In this document: positions 1 through 10,376 of the stretch, piece by piece | Layout: each line of letters begins with the position of its first letter | Position numbering within the stretch: position 1 is the first letter of the stretch | Made by a program: the position numbers and the translations under genes | Assembly: GCA_022225965.2 (NCBI GenBank) | Contig: JAKJXP020000001.1 | Location: 1,054,001 to 1,118,000, forward strand | Reading direction: 5' to 3' | From: Diatrype stigma | Taxonomy: Eukaryota; Ascomycota; Sordariomycetes; Xylariales; Diatrypaceae | Length of the DNA stretch: 64,000 bases | Notes under the pieces: model-generated | What the model saw: only the letters and a program-made list of their open reading frames with translations | Databases searched by the model: none | Told to the model about the DNA's origin: nothing

Positions 1-504
1 GTCGCTCTGTAGGGAAGAACGGGGGGTATCCGTGATAGTTTTAGACTCGGCGGGGATAGTCGGGATCTGTTCGTTTCTTTCAGACGTGGGTACGGACTCG
101 ACGGACGGTTCGTCTGCCGATATGCTAATCTTCGGGGTTGCAGCAGGCGGTTGCTCCGGAGAATTGATAGCCGAAGCGTCTAGACTTGGACGCGAGCTGT
201 GGCTAGGCGAAGCAGAGCCGTAGTCGGCACTCACTCGCGGTTCCGTGGCGGAAAAGCTCGATCTTTGAGAAGCATTTTTGGCAGCAACAGCCTTGGCAAG
301 TCGCTCTTGTAATCTTGACGGTGTCGCTGACCGCGGTGGCGGAGTTGGCGTGGATGCTACGGCAGCAGTATTGGTGGTTGCGGGTAGAGAGCGAGATGTG
401 TTGTTGGGATCATCTTCGGCAAGAATATTATCGAGGCGAGCCTCCACACCGGCTACGGCTGAGGAAAGAAAGGTGCCCCATCTCGATTTCTGAGGGGCGG
501 ACAT
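1..504 (-). CDS. TMF/Sgm1-like Golgi coiled-coil protein, N-terminal part (partial)
   Basis: The reading frame is open from an ATG at 504 to the window edge, giving the first 168 residues; the rest lies outside. The start reads MSAPQKSRWGTF, followed by a short helical segment with AVAGVEARLDNIL, then a Ser/Pro/Thr-rich linker. From memory this start matches the conserved amino end of fungal TATA-element-modulatory-factor (TMF/Sgm1) proteins, long coiled-coil golgins that bind Rab6-type GTPases. No coiled coil is visible in the available part, so the call rests on the N-terminal motif only. A 14-bp minisatellite lies directly upstream (511-610), in the expected 5' leader or promoter. An intron further in cannot be excluded, but none is needed in this stretch. 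Confidence 0.6.
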   Translation of the reverse strand, partial: MSAPQKSRWGTFLSSAVAGVEARLDNILAEDDPNNTSRSLPATTNTAAVASTPTPPPRSATPSRLQERLAKAVAAKNASQRSSFSATEPRVSADYGSASPSHSSRPSLDASAINSPEQPPAATPKISISADEPSVESVPTSERNEQIPTIPAESKTITDTPRSSLQSD

Positions 505-510
505 TGTCCG

Positions 511-610
511 GAACTCGTGGGCCGGGACTCGTGGGCCGGTGCTCGTGGGCCGAAACTCGTGGGCCGAAACTCGTGGGCCGAAACTCGTGGGCCGGAACTC
601 GTAGGCTAGG
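511..610. repeat. 14-bp minisatellite, about 7 units
   Basis: About seven head-to-tail copies of a 14-bp unit (consensus aactcgtgggccga) fill this stretch, with one or two substitutions between units, mainly at the g/a positions joining them. It starts a few bases upstream of the TMF-like start codon, so it probably lies in the 5' UTR or core promoter. Confidence 0.85.
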
Positions 611-1247
611 CAGAAGAGATCTGCTATCTGGGAACGATACGATGCGCCGAGATTCACAAGATGTGTTCTCTAATGAGGCTGCTTGTCATAAAAAAGCTCT
701 AGGCTGGCAATTTGGCGCATGACGGGTTTCAGTCAGTTTAGAGATTACCTAGGCAGGCACTAGGATCCGGAGTGGTCGCCGTCGCATGTGGCAGGTTATA
801 CAGTTCTACCTGTAGAGGGTAGGGCTATGAGGTATGAGGCAGGTAGTTATTACCCAGGAATGTTGTACAAGCAACCGTGTCACTAATAAATGAACGGGTG
901 TACCTATGTAGTGACCGACTGGCACAATCTGAAAGCATTGGAAGTTAAAATATAGCAGCAGCAGGCGGAGGCGGCGGCGTAGCTGGAGTTTGAAATGCCT
1001 GAAGGAATGATGTGAATGGTGATACGTAAGTATGTAGGTAGTACGAAGTACTGTCAGCCTGTAAGCTGTTCCTACCTACCTACCTACCTACAAATTCATG
1101 TTAAGGCAATAGCATTGCAAAGTACCTGCCCGCAGATATACAGGTGGGTGTGTACTTACAGCACTTATGGATACATCTAGCATGAGTTTTGATGTGAACA
1201 AATTGCATATCCACATTAACGTATAGCCAACATCATATCTACCTATA
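611..1247. other. Intergenic spacer, no gene seen
   Basis: This is promoter-side sequence for the minus-strand gene at 1-504. It contains a short CCTA tandem run (about 1073-1091) and other TAGGTA-type motifs. I see no supportable coding region. It ends at the left LTR of the retroelement and keeps normal base composition right up to it. Confidence 0.6.
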
Positions 1248-1432
1248 TGGATCCGGGCATTCCCCATAATGCCAAGGATCGGAAAATCGGAGTATAGAAT
1301 TCTAACAGCTTAAAGTGCACAACTATAATTAGCTTTAATTTAATAACCAATCCGGACCTTTAATATAATCCTAAGTAAATTATTAATAGCAATAATTCCC
1401 TAAGAATTCGAAAAACCGGACGTAAAAACATA
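1248..1432 (+). repeat. Left LTR, 185 bp
   Basis: It begins TG and ends in a mutated CA (ATA here, ACA in the right copy). It pairs with 6606-6790 without gaps. The two copies differ at about 34 positions, all transitions by my count. In this copy the outer part (to about 1330) is little changed and the inner part carries most of the A/T changes. Confidence 0.9.
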
Positions 1433-4400
1433 AATAGCTATTTTTACAAATTAACGCCAATAACGCAAAATTTACCTTATTTTCTTACGAATTCTTTTCG
1501 ATAACCGACGATAGCAAAAAATAACGCCAATACGAAAGAACAACCTAAAAACGTTCCGGCCCAAAACGGCACCTTCGCCGAATCCCTTATGGATACGAAA
1601 CCCGTTTAGAAAAACGGCATATTATACGAATTTCTCGACAAAAAATTCGAAAATATCGAATAAAGAAACACCTTAATAAAAAATAACCTAAATTACTTAA
1701 TAAATAAAGTTGCGAAAATAATTATGCATTTCGATATTAAGCTTAAAAGCAAAAAAATCGAAACGCCGAATTAATAACTTTGCCGAAAAAGCGAATGGAT
1801 TTAATAATAACAATAACAACCCATATCCAATACCAAAAAAACGGTTACCGCCGATAATGCGAAATCGCTAATTAATTTTTACAAATCGCCCGAATTCGAT
1901 TAAAACTAATATATGCCGTATATTTAATGCCCATTTTATTACGATAAATCGCGAATAAAGAAAAAAATTAATATAACATATATGCCGTTCGTTATAAATT
2001 ATATTTAAAATCCGCAAAAGAAACGAATAAAAAAGGTATAGCCTTCGATTATATTTCCGAACGATACCGCGGAAATAAGCCATACCGAGGCGAAAAACAA
2101 AATAACGATACTTTTAAATCTTTACCTAATTTGGGCCGACGGTTAAATTTTAAAAAAGCTAAAGGAAATCCAAAAACGCCTTTTAGCAACATTAATTTTA
2201 TATAATCTCTGGATATATCGAATTATAAACGAATTTATCGGCGATTTTTAACAAATAAAAATATATATTCGCAATAATAAGCCTAATTAAATAACGTTCG
2301 TAAAATGTATTTTTTAAGTTTTAAACGATTATAATGCCCTTTCGAAAGCATTAACTTATTTCGTAACGTTATTTTCGTATTAAAATAAAAATATATTAAA
2401 CTTCGCGAAACGCATTCGTAAAGCCTTTTATAAAATGCCAAAAAACATTCGTAATAGTTATCATATAAGGAAAATCCTTATCGATACGTTACGTAATAAC
2501 TTATTTAATATATGGCTAATTTTTAACGACCAATTCGAAAACTTTAATAATGCATAAAGGGTCGAAATAATTATTTAATAAGCCGAATTGGTTATTCGTT
2601 AAGCAATTAAAGGAAAAATTTACGGTACTTTTTCGGTTATCGTTTAATTTTAAAAAAAAGCAACGTTATTTTATAACTTAATTGTTATAAAAGCCATATA
2701 AGCCAAATCCGATATAACCTAATTAAAGCCTTCGGACGTAACAATTACCGTATTCCAAGTTACGAAATTCGGAAAAATTACTGATCCTCGCAACGAAAGC
2801 CGTAACGTTTATGTCGCAACCGAATAAGGCTTTACCGCGAAAGCCGAAAATAACAAATGCTTTAATTATGGCAAATAAAATTATTAAATTAAGGACTATA
2901 AAATAAAAGCGAAGTTCCCGAAAAACACATAATACGCAAGCACGAATAAAAAAATTACCTTTAAAAAAACCCTATATTAAAACGCCATTAATAACAAATT
3001 CCGATTAGCTTTTAATAAATTTAAAAGGAATAAACGGCTTTACGTATATTTCGCCGGCGCCGAAAATAATAACAAAAACGACTCCGAAAAAAGTTCCGCC
3101 GAACAGCTACAAAATAACGAAAGGTTTAATCGTAACCTTAACGAATTCCTTAAGCAATTTAAAAATGACGAATAAAAACGCCGCGTTTATTTAATAAAAG
3201 TAAACGCCGATAGCAAATTATTTCCTAATAGGGATAAATCTTTACGAAAAAAATACGGTAAAAATTATAACCTTTTTTTTACGAAAACAATCGACGGAAA
3301 TAAATTTATAATTTTCCTAAATTACGGATATATTTCTTATTATATTTCCGAATTAATAGCAGCTACGTTAAAAACGTATAATTTCTCGAAACCGTTAATA
3401 ATGCGAAAAATTAAAGGCATAAAACCGAAAATTTCGCGTAACGTAATAATTATCGCCCGGTTTTTAATACTTAGTAGTAATATTATTCCGTTTCGAATAT
3501 TAACGGAAGTTATTTCCGACGGCACTTTTTCCGATAACTTAATTTTCGAAAAAAGTTTATTTCATAAGTTAGGTATATATTATAAAAAAAAAAAAAAAAA
3601 CGAAATAATTACCTTAATTAAAATTATCGAAAGGCCCGTAATTTATTTAATCGTTTTATTACGTATCCTTTACGTTTCCGAAACGGCTTACGTAATAACC
3701 GAGCCCAACTTAATAACTTAATACAAACTTATTTCAACGAATAACAGGGCTATTAATAAATACCTTTTATAATACGTTTATAATTTTTCAAAACTATTCG
3801 GGTTTGTTCCGAAAAAGGTTATTACAAATATACGTATTCGTTATTATATCGATACTGGAAATAACAAATCCATTAAATTCCTTTTACGTCGATATAGCCC
3901 TATTTAATTTCGGGCATTCCGTAAATTCGTTAAGAAATATTTAGAAATAATTATACGTATCGATACGAATCCGTAAAGCTCGCCTACATTATTTATATCC
4001 AAAAAAATACCGGACCAAATAACGAAACCTAATAAATTCGATAAAAACGTAATATAACGATTTTATTATAATTATCGGGAACTTAACAAAATCCAGCAAA
4101 AAAACGCTTATTCGTTTCTTAATGCAATGGATAAAATTCAACGAATAGCCGAATACCGCTAGTATTGCTTTATCGACTTTAAAAATGGCTTTTAATAAAT
4201 TAAGATTTACGAGCCAAATATCGAAAAAATTGCTTTCGTAATTTCATTTAGCATTTACGAATAATTAATAATGCCTTTCGAACTTTATAACGTCCCGGCA
4301 ATTTTTTAAGTATTAATGGAAAAAGTCCTCGAATTATTTCGCAAATTTATTTCGAACATATTAAATAATATAGCCGTATAAATTAATACATCCGAATAAC

Positions 4401-6605
4401 TTTACGAATACATATTCGCCTTATTTAAAAGGTTTTCCAATTACGGGATAATCGTAAATCCAGCGAAATTCCTAATGTTCGTTAAGAAAAGGATTTTCTT
4501 AAGCTTTGTGATTTTCAAAAAAAAAATCGAAGCCGATCCGGTTAAAGTCGCGGTTATTCGAAATAAATCCAAGCCGATAATAATAACCGAAATTCGAACG
4601 TTTATAAATGCCGCCGATTATTTGCGGCATTTAATTAATAAATATTCGGAAATCGTTAAGCCATTTATAGCCCTTATAAGCGGCCCAAAAAACGAACGTA
4701 TCGAATTATTTTTCGAAGTTACAATAAGTTAAAAAACAATTCGCGAAATAATTATAATAACATTCATAATTCGGAAATTCGATTAGCGCCGTCCGATTAT
4801 TTTCGAAGCAAACGTTTCGTAATAATTCGTCGGCGTAATACTATTGCAATCCTATATAAAAATAATAGGCGCCTTCGTTTTATACCCAATTGCTTATTTT
4901 TCGAAAAAGCTTATAAAAATCCAATTACGATATTCCGCTTAAAAAAAGGAACTTTTCGATATTATGTTAATACTTTAGCATTAACGGCATTAAATTAAAA
5001 GCGGCGATATAACAGTAATTATTAATTACGAATCGTTAAAAATAATTAATACGAAAACCGAATAACCGGTTCGCATATTACGTTTTTTCGATGCCATTAA
5101 GTATTTCGGAATTCGTATCGTATACCGTTCGGGCCGAACGAACGTTTTTGTCGATTACTTTTCGAGGCCCTAAAAAGCCGCAACAATGGCAGCCGAAAAA
5201 ACCGAGCCGATTCGTTACGTCGATTAATTAAACCGATTAAATTTTTAAGCCATTTTCGAAACCCTCTTATATAATACCCCTTTATTTTTAGCCATATAAC
5301 GAGAATAAATTAATAAATACTTTATTATATACCGAAATAAATTATATAAAGTAATTAAATACGAAAAAATACCCGATAACCTTTCGTATATAAAAGGTAT
5401 CGCTACGAAAGCGTAAACTTTATAAGAAATTTTCGAATACGATAAATTCTTAATACAATTAAAACGAATTCATTATAATTAAGGCTATTCGATTATTAAA
5501 ATAACGTTTCGTAATGCGCAAAAATAATTTTAATATCCAGAAATCGTTTTCGTTACGTAATAAGTAATTATCGAATATCCGGTTTATTAATTAATAAAAA
5601 AACCGAGCCCTTTATTATTAAACTTGCAGCCCGTATAATTTCCGATATTCTTAATTAAGTAAATAATCGATTATATATCGATAAATTCGTTTACGATTTT
5701 TATGGCTATTAAATACGTTATGGAATAAATAAAAGCTAACGTTATTTTTTTCGTTTAATTCGGAAATACGATTTTTATATTCTTCCGTATCGGGCGTATT
5801 TACGGTATTTCCAAAAAATGAATTAATAATAACGCCGGCGCCTTTAAAAATAAAACCGCAAACGTTTAAAATAAAAAATAAGGCTTTATTATAAAGGCTA
5901 TTATATTAAAGCGCTTAAAAGGTAACGGAAAAATAAAAAAGGTTAATAAGAACCTAAAGAAAATTATGTTACGCGAATATTAAATAAATCTTATGGCCCA
6001 TTTATTATCCGAATTACTGTAACGAACGGTAATTATTTATAACCGTATTTTCAAACCGAACGGTTATAGCTTATATTTCCTATTATTCGGCATAATTCCC
6101 TTTTAAAAATAAACCTTATTGGAATTTTGCGAATACTTTCGCAAATCGACGAAAAAAAAAAAACTCCAAAATAATAAGCTATTAACAGCAAATCACGAAA
6201 TACCGCTTATAAAGGTTCGCTTTAATAATATAAAAGCGTTTTATAATAAAATATAAACGTACCTTTAAAAAAAAAAAGGACTTATTAAAACGTACGCCCC
6301 GGGCGATTGGATTTTTCGCATTCGTTAATGCCAAGAAAAATACGAGCCCTATTATGACGAACCTTAAAGCGTAATTAGCTGTTATTCCGGTAATACGTAT
6401 TATTTACGAAACCCCGGAAAAATCCAATTATAAAACAAATATAACGAAACGAACTTATTTCCGGCCTTTATAAAAAACGGGCATTCCGTACGTAACATAT
6501 AATATACGAATAAGCAATTTTTAAAATAAGATCGTCGGCACTTAATAAAAAGAGAAATTAACGATAATAATTAAAAACGATTATAATAAAAAAGGGAAAT
6601 GGTTA

Positions 6606-6790
6606 TAAATCCGGGCATTTCTTATAATGCCAAAAATCGGAAAATCGGAATATAAAATTTTAACAACTTAAAGCGCATAATTGTAATTAGCTTTAATTCA
6701 ATAACTAGTCCGGACCTTTAGTATAATCCTAAGTGAATTGCCAATAGCAGTAATTCCCTAGGGATTCAAAGGACCGGGCGCAGAAGCACA
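6606..6790 (+). repeat. Right LTR, 185 bp
   Basis: This is the second copy of the 185-bp repeat. It starts TA where the left copy has TG, consistent with mutation, and ends ACA. Here the inward (left) half is the more mutated one and the outer half keeps the G/C-richer state. Flanking bases do not give a perfect 5-bp target duplication; the closest is cctat before 1247 against cctac after 6790. Confidence 0.9.
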
Positions 6791-7348
6791 CCTACTACCT
6801 AGTATACTGGAAGGTAAGCATTGCCTTGTATGTACCTACATATCCCAATGTCACTATTTATGGTACCGTATCTTAATATTTAAATATATGGCTATTGTTG
6901 TTGTACTTGGTTATAAACCAGCATTAAAGGCTCAGGGGGCTCGTTCTTGCATAGGTATATAGTGCTGTATCAACTAAAGTAGGTAGAAAATTACAAGAAT
7001 GTTGTACGCTATTGACATCTCTCCCTTGAGACCTACCAACAGGCTGTGATGTAATCAGTGACCTATGCGCACGCTTATGCATACATACCTAGGTACCGTA
7101 GCTATCCAACCCGAAAGCTGACGTAGCAAACTTTGTTTTGACAGGGAGAAACCAGCAAAGAAAGCAGCAGACCATTCTCGTCCGAGTTATCCGACTCGGG
7201 TTTGGTAACTGCATACCTACATCTTGTATTGTATCTGCATTGCCGTTCCTTTCCATTGACGTTTCTCGCCTGGACTATCAGCATCTCTCGTCACAGTATA
7301 TGTACACACATATATACACGAGTAGAAAACCACCTTCGTTATTCAGAG
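6791..7348. other. Intergenic: promoter side of the ceramidase gene
   Basis: Base composition returns to normal immediately after the right LTR. The stretch holds several CCTAGGTA-type motifs (near 6796 and 7088) and presumably the promoter of the downstream ceramidase gene. No separate gene is supportable; short open frames upstream of 7349 are in frame with the ceramidase exon but have no family support. Confidence 0.5.
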
Positions 7349-8672
7349 ATGTCTATTCTGAATGCCTTGGGGACGCTTAGCGTTCCTTATCGCCAGGGTC
7401 GCGAAGGGTTCTTCGGCGAAAAGACATCAACACTGAACTTTTGCGAAGAGGTAAACATTCAACTACTCTGTACCGATGTTTGTCTGGAAAAACGAATAGA
7501 TACTAACTATTGGGTCCAGGATTATGCCATGAGCTACTGGTGTGCCGAAGTGTGCAACACTGTCACCAACATGTTGTTCATGTGGCTTGGGTACAAAGGT
7601 ATCAGATCAGCCTACAAAAACGCCCATCCCTTGGTCTTCAAGGTGGCCTTTCTCGGCTACACTGTAGTTGGTCTTGGCTCTACCTTGTTCCATGCGACGC
7701 TGAAGTGTAGGTACTACCGAGATCAGGTGATGTCCTCACAAACCTAGAAGATGTTGACCCTCCGATAGATCCAATGCAGCTCATTGACGAACTCTCAATG
7801 ATCTATACCACATGCTTCATGTGCCATTCTACCTTTGCCTATGGCAGATCCACCCCGTTCTCCTTCCTGCTCGGTACGGCCCTTGCCGGTCTCTCATGGT
7901 ACATCACTGTATGTATTGTTCTCGTCCAAACAGCTTTTGGCATACTGACTGTAATTAGGCAAGATACTACCAGACCAAGGACCCGAACTTTCATCAAGAT
8001 GCATATGCCCTGTTGACTTGCATCGTGGTTTTCTCCAATATGTTCATCATGGAATATAGTGTCAGGCCGGCACTGCGAGCAAGAGAGCAGAAAAGGGCAT
8101 CTGGCTCGTCAGTCCCAGCCAGCAAGGCCATAATGAAAGAATTGTGGCTGCTAGTTGCAACGGGTGAGCGACCAAAAGTCCCCGGTGAATGAGGAAGATA
8201 TCTTGGTTTCTGACATGAATAGGGCTGTCAATCTTTTTGGGCGGATTTTTGCTCTGGCATCTCGATAATGTTTACTGTGACAAAGTTCGCCAATGGAGGC
8301 ATTACATCCAGCTCCCATGGGCTGTAGTTCTAGAAGGCCATGCAGTAAGTGTCTCTTTCGACTATTGCCCTTCAGTTTCAAGAGAAGGCTTTTACTAACC
8401 TGGGTTGTAGTGGTGGCATATAATGACTGGTATTGGTGGTGAGTTTCTCTGCCCCTTTTCATGCTCTGTGATAGGGCTGTAAAGATGGCATGCTGCCTTC
8501 TCCTTAGCCTTGATACTGACTTGTGTCATTAGCATACTACTATATAGTCTGGCGTATCTGGATACAGCGCTGTCTAGGTGGTGATGAGGAGAAATTCCGG
8601 CTTCATTGGCCGTCGATTTTTACCTTCCCCGAAGTCATTGCCGTGGAAAATCTAGAAAAGAAGAAGCAATGA
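7349..8672 (+). CDS. Alkaline ceramidase (Ypc1/Ydc1 family)
   Basis: This ER integral membrane hydrolase splits (phyto/dihydro)ceramide into long-chain base and fatty acid. Seven exons are proposed: 7349-7450, 7520-7706, 7769-7908, 7959-8163, 8223-8344, 8411-8438, 8533-8672, giving 307 residues, typical for the family. Intron 1 has a perfect TACTAAC branch site at 7501 and is 69 bp without a stop, so its retention would keep the frame. Family hallmarks appear across exon joins: NFCEEDY near residue 31, the FHATLKYPMQLIDEL block with catalytic/metal-binding His and Asp, and near the C-terminus HAWWHIMTGIGAYYY with the last metal-binding His residues. Several hydrophobic spans agree with a multi-pass protein. 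The tail is Lys-rich (EKKKQ), which could act as an ER retrieval signal. The start ATG was chosen because it opens the conserved MSILNALG-type leader; frames extending upstream add nothing recognisable. Confidence 0.93.
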
Positions 8673-9701
8673 AGAATGGTGACAGTATTCCGGTTGGCAC
8701 GTGCTGTTCATATGAGGTAGGGACATACAACCACCCCCCGTGGGAAAAAGCGATGAGCTCCATTAGCCATAGGTAGAGTTATTTGTTCTTTCATAAGGGG
8801 GTGGGTGCCGGATCATCATATCCTACGACGACAAGCAGGACTGCTATAGCAACTTTTCAAGAAACTCCGAGGTTCAGACAAGTATCGGAAGACGCCGCGA
8901 CGACTCGTCCTTACTATGAAACTTTCATCCACAACATAGTATGGTTGGCTATTCACATCCACTAGTCATTAAACCAATAAGCCTATTTGCCTGTAGGTCA
9001 AACCACCTAGTAGGTAGACAAGTAGTAACATGGATATAACGAAGACTTGAGCTTATATCGTCTTTCGATAAGCTGTAGAACTGGCAATTGGTTGGCAACA
9101 AATGACGATGAAACTCATCATGAACAAAAATCGTTGCCATCGTGGACGCTTTCTTCAATTGTCCCAGGGGTAGTGGGGTTCCGTGATAACAATGGTTCCA
9201 GGTTCGTCGTAGAAATTAAGTACCTAGGTAGTTGTTAAAGTCTTAAAGTCTCAAATATATATGTAGATCTGTTAGATTACAACTTGATAGCTTTCAAGTA
9301 ATACTTCTTAACATAGAAATATAGTAATATTGACCTTGATATACATAATATCCCAATATTCACCAGGTTAGTAATTGGAACTTTGGAGCTTCGGTTGTAT
9401 AATATGGAATGGTATTGTATGTATGTATATGTGCATTGACGTACGTACCTGGCTAATCCACCCAGGCGTGCCACCGCGGGGATTGGGCTGCACCTTAGCA
9501 GCCAGACAGCTTGAAGAAGAGCTTACCTACCCACCTAATACCGTGACGGCCCGGCTTAGATAACCCATAGCCTTCTTCTATCTGCTGGAAACCTACAATT
9601 TCCAGCGCCCAATTGATCATAAACACATTGACCCTCCCGCGTATTCTAGAGGAAGAGGAGAGACCGAGAGAAGGAGAAAGACACAGAGAGACCCGGGAAA
9701 C
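8673..9701. other. Intergenic spacer, no gene seen
   Basis: This kilobase lies between the ceramidase stop and the prefoldin start. It includes AT-rich stretches (9240-9420), a GTATGTATGT run near 9418, and a CCTAGGTAG motif near 9222. Only short, unsupported open frames occur. It likely holds the ceramidase 3' UTR and the prefoldin promoter. Confidence 0.5.
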
Positions 9702-10376
9702 ATGTCTATCTCAAACGAGGCGTTGCAGAAGGTATGGCCACGTGGATGAGATGCCCACCTACCTAACTACCTCCCTATCTACCCATGCTGCCACGCACTT
9801 TACAACGAACCAATGCTGATATATAGACAAACTGCAGTTGCTACGCGAGGTCGAGACACAGGCCATCGCCGCGCAGCAGCAGATCTCGCTCGTGAGGACG
9901 CAGCAGGCCTCCAAGCAGCGCGAGATGCGGATGGCGCAGTTGACCCGCACCGAGCTGTCAGCCCTGCCTGCCGACACGAGCATATTTGAAGGCGTTGGCA
10001 AAATGTTCGGATTCCCTTCCCCCCTTCCCCCCTTTCCCCGCCCAATGCCCCCTTCCCTCTTTCCTGATCGACTCCTGATTCTTGGCTTGGGACTATATGC
10101 ATGAAAGCTGCAGCGTCGACAATCTAGAATCACGTAGGATTGATCTGATATTTGAGCGCGTGACTGGATAGCGACGACTAACTGGAGTTTGATTCAACAA
10201 ATAACAACAGGTTCGTGTCACTTCCGCTGTCCGATATGCAGGGCAAACTGGAGACGCAGATCAAGGAGATGGACGGCGAGGTCGAAGGGTTAAGCAAGAG
10301 GTTGCATTACCTGGAGGTGTCCCAGAAGAATAGCAAGGACCAAATCAACCGCATGCTTGGAGGGGGAGCTAACTAG
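9702..10376 (+). CDS. PFD1: Prefoldin subunit 1
   Basis: A beta-type subunit of the hexameric prefoldin chaperone, which hands unfolded actin and tubulin to the CCT chaperonin in the cytosol. Exons are 9702-9731, 9838-10004 and 10211-10376, giving 120 residues, the normal prefoldin-1 length. The protein is two helices around a short beta hairpin: helix 1 includes ETQAIAAQQQISLVRTQQ, the hairpin contains the diagnostic FEGVGKMFV, and helix 2 ends SKDQINRML. Intron 1 was set to the CAG at 9837 rather than the TAG at 9826, because only the former keeps frame. Intron 2 (206 bp) must start inside the ATG of GKM, at a non-consensus GTTCGG donor; no other GT is available before the frame closes at 10104. 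The GTTCG is repeated exactly at the start of exon 3. Confidence 0.92.

Larger units (their letters stand above)
1248..6790 (+). mobile_element. RIP-degraded Ty3/gypsy LTR retrotransposon
   Basis: This is a 5.5-kb AT-rich island bounded by two 185-bp direct repeats. Reading the plus strand through the stop codons shows retroelement parts in order. A gag zinc knuckle with exact CX2CX4HX4C spacing lies at 2858-2899; one Cys codon is intact, while the other two Cys codons and the His codon are all TAT. A protease-like stretch lies near 3400-3720. A reverse transcriptase core at 4250-4325 shows the remnant of the MPFGL..PATFQ motif with TAA at the usual Trp and Gln codons. An RNase H-side motif ADYLRHLINKYSEI follows near 4616. 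An integrase zinc site with HX4HX29CX2C spacing sits at 5470-5586, and a GPY/F-like module near 6297-6425. RT before integrase identifies Metaviridae (Ty3/gypsy). Stops replacing Trp and Gln codons are the expected result of C-to-T mutation on both strands (RIP). The element is not functional. Confidence 0.92.

Noticed and set aside
3401..4732. Apparent independent small genes (106 and 85 codons) in the AT-rich island
   Set aside because: They are surviving stop-free pieces of the retroelement protease and RT/RNase H region.
9826..9837. TAG at 9825-9826 as the acceptor of prefoldin intron 1
   Set aside because: It puts the helix 1 codons out of frame with the 30-nt first exon; the CAG ending at 9837 keeps the frame.
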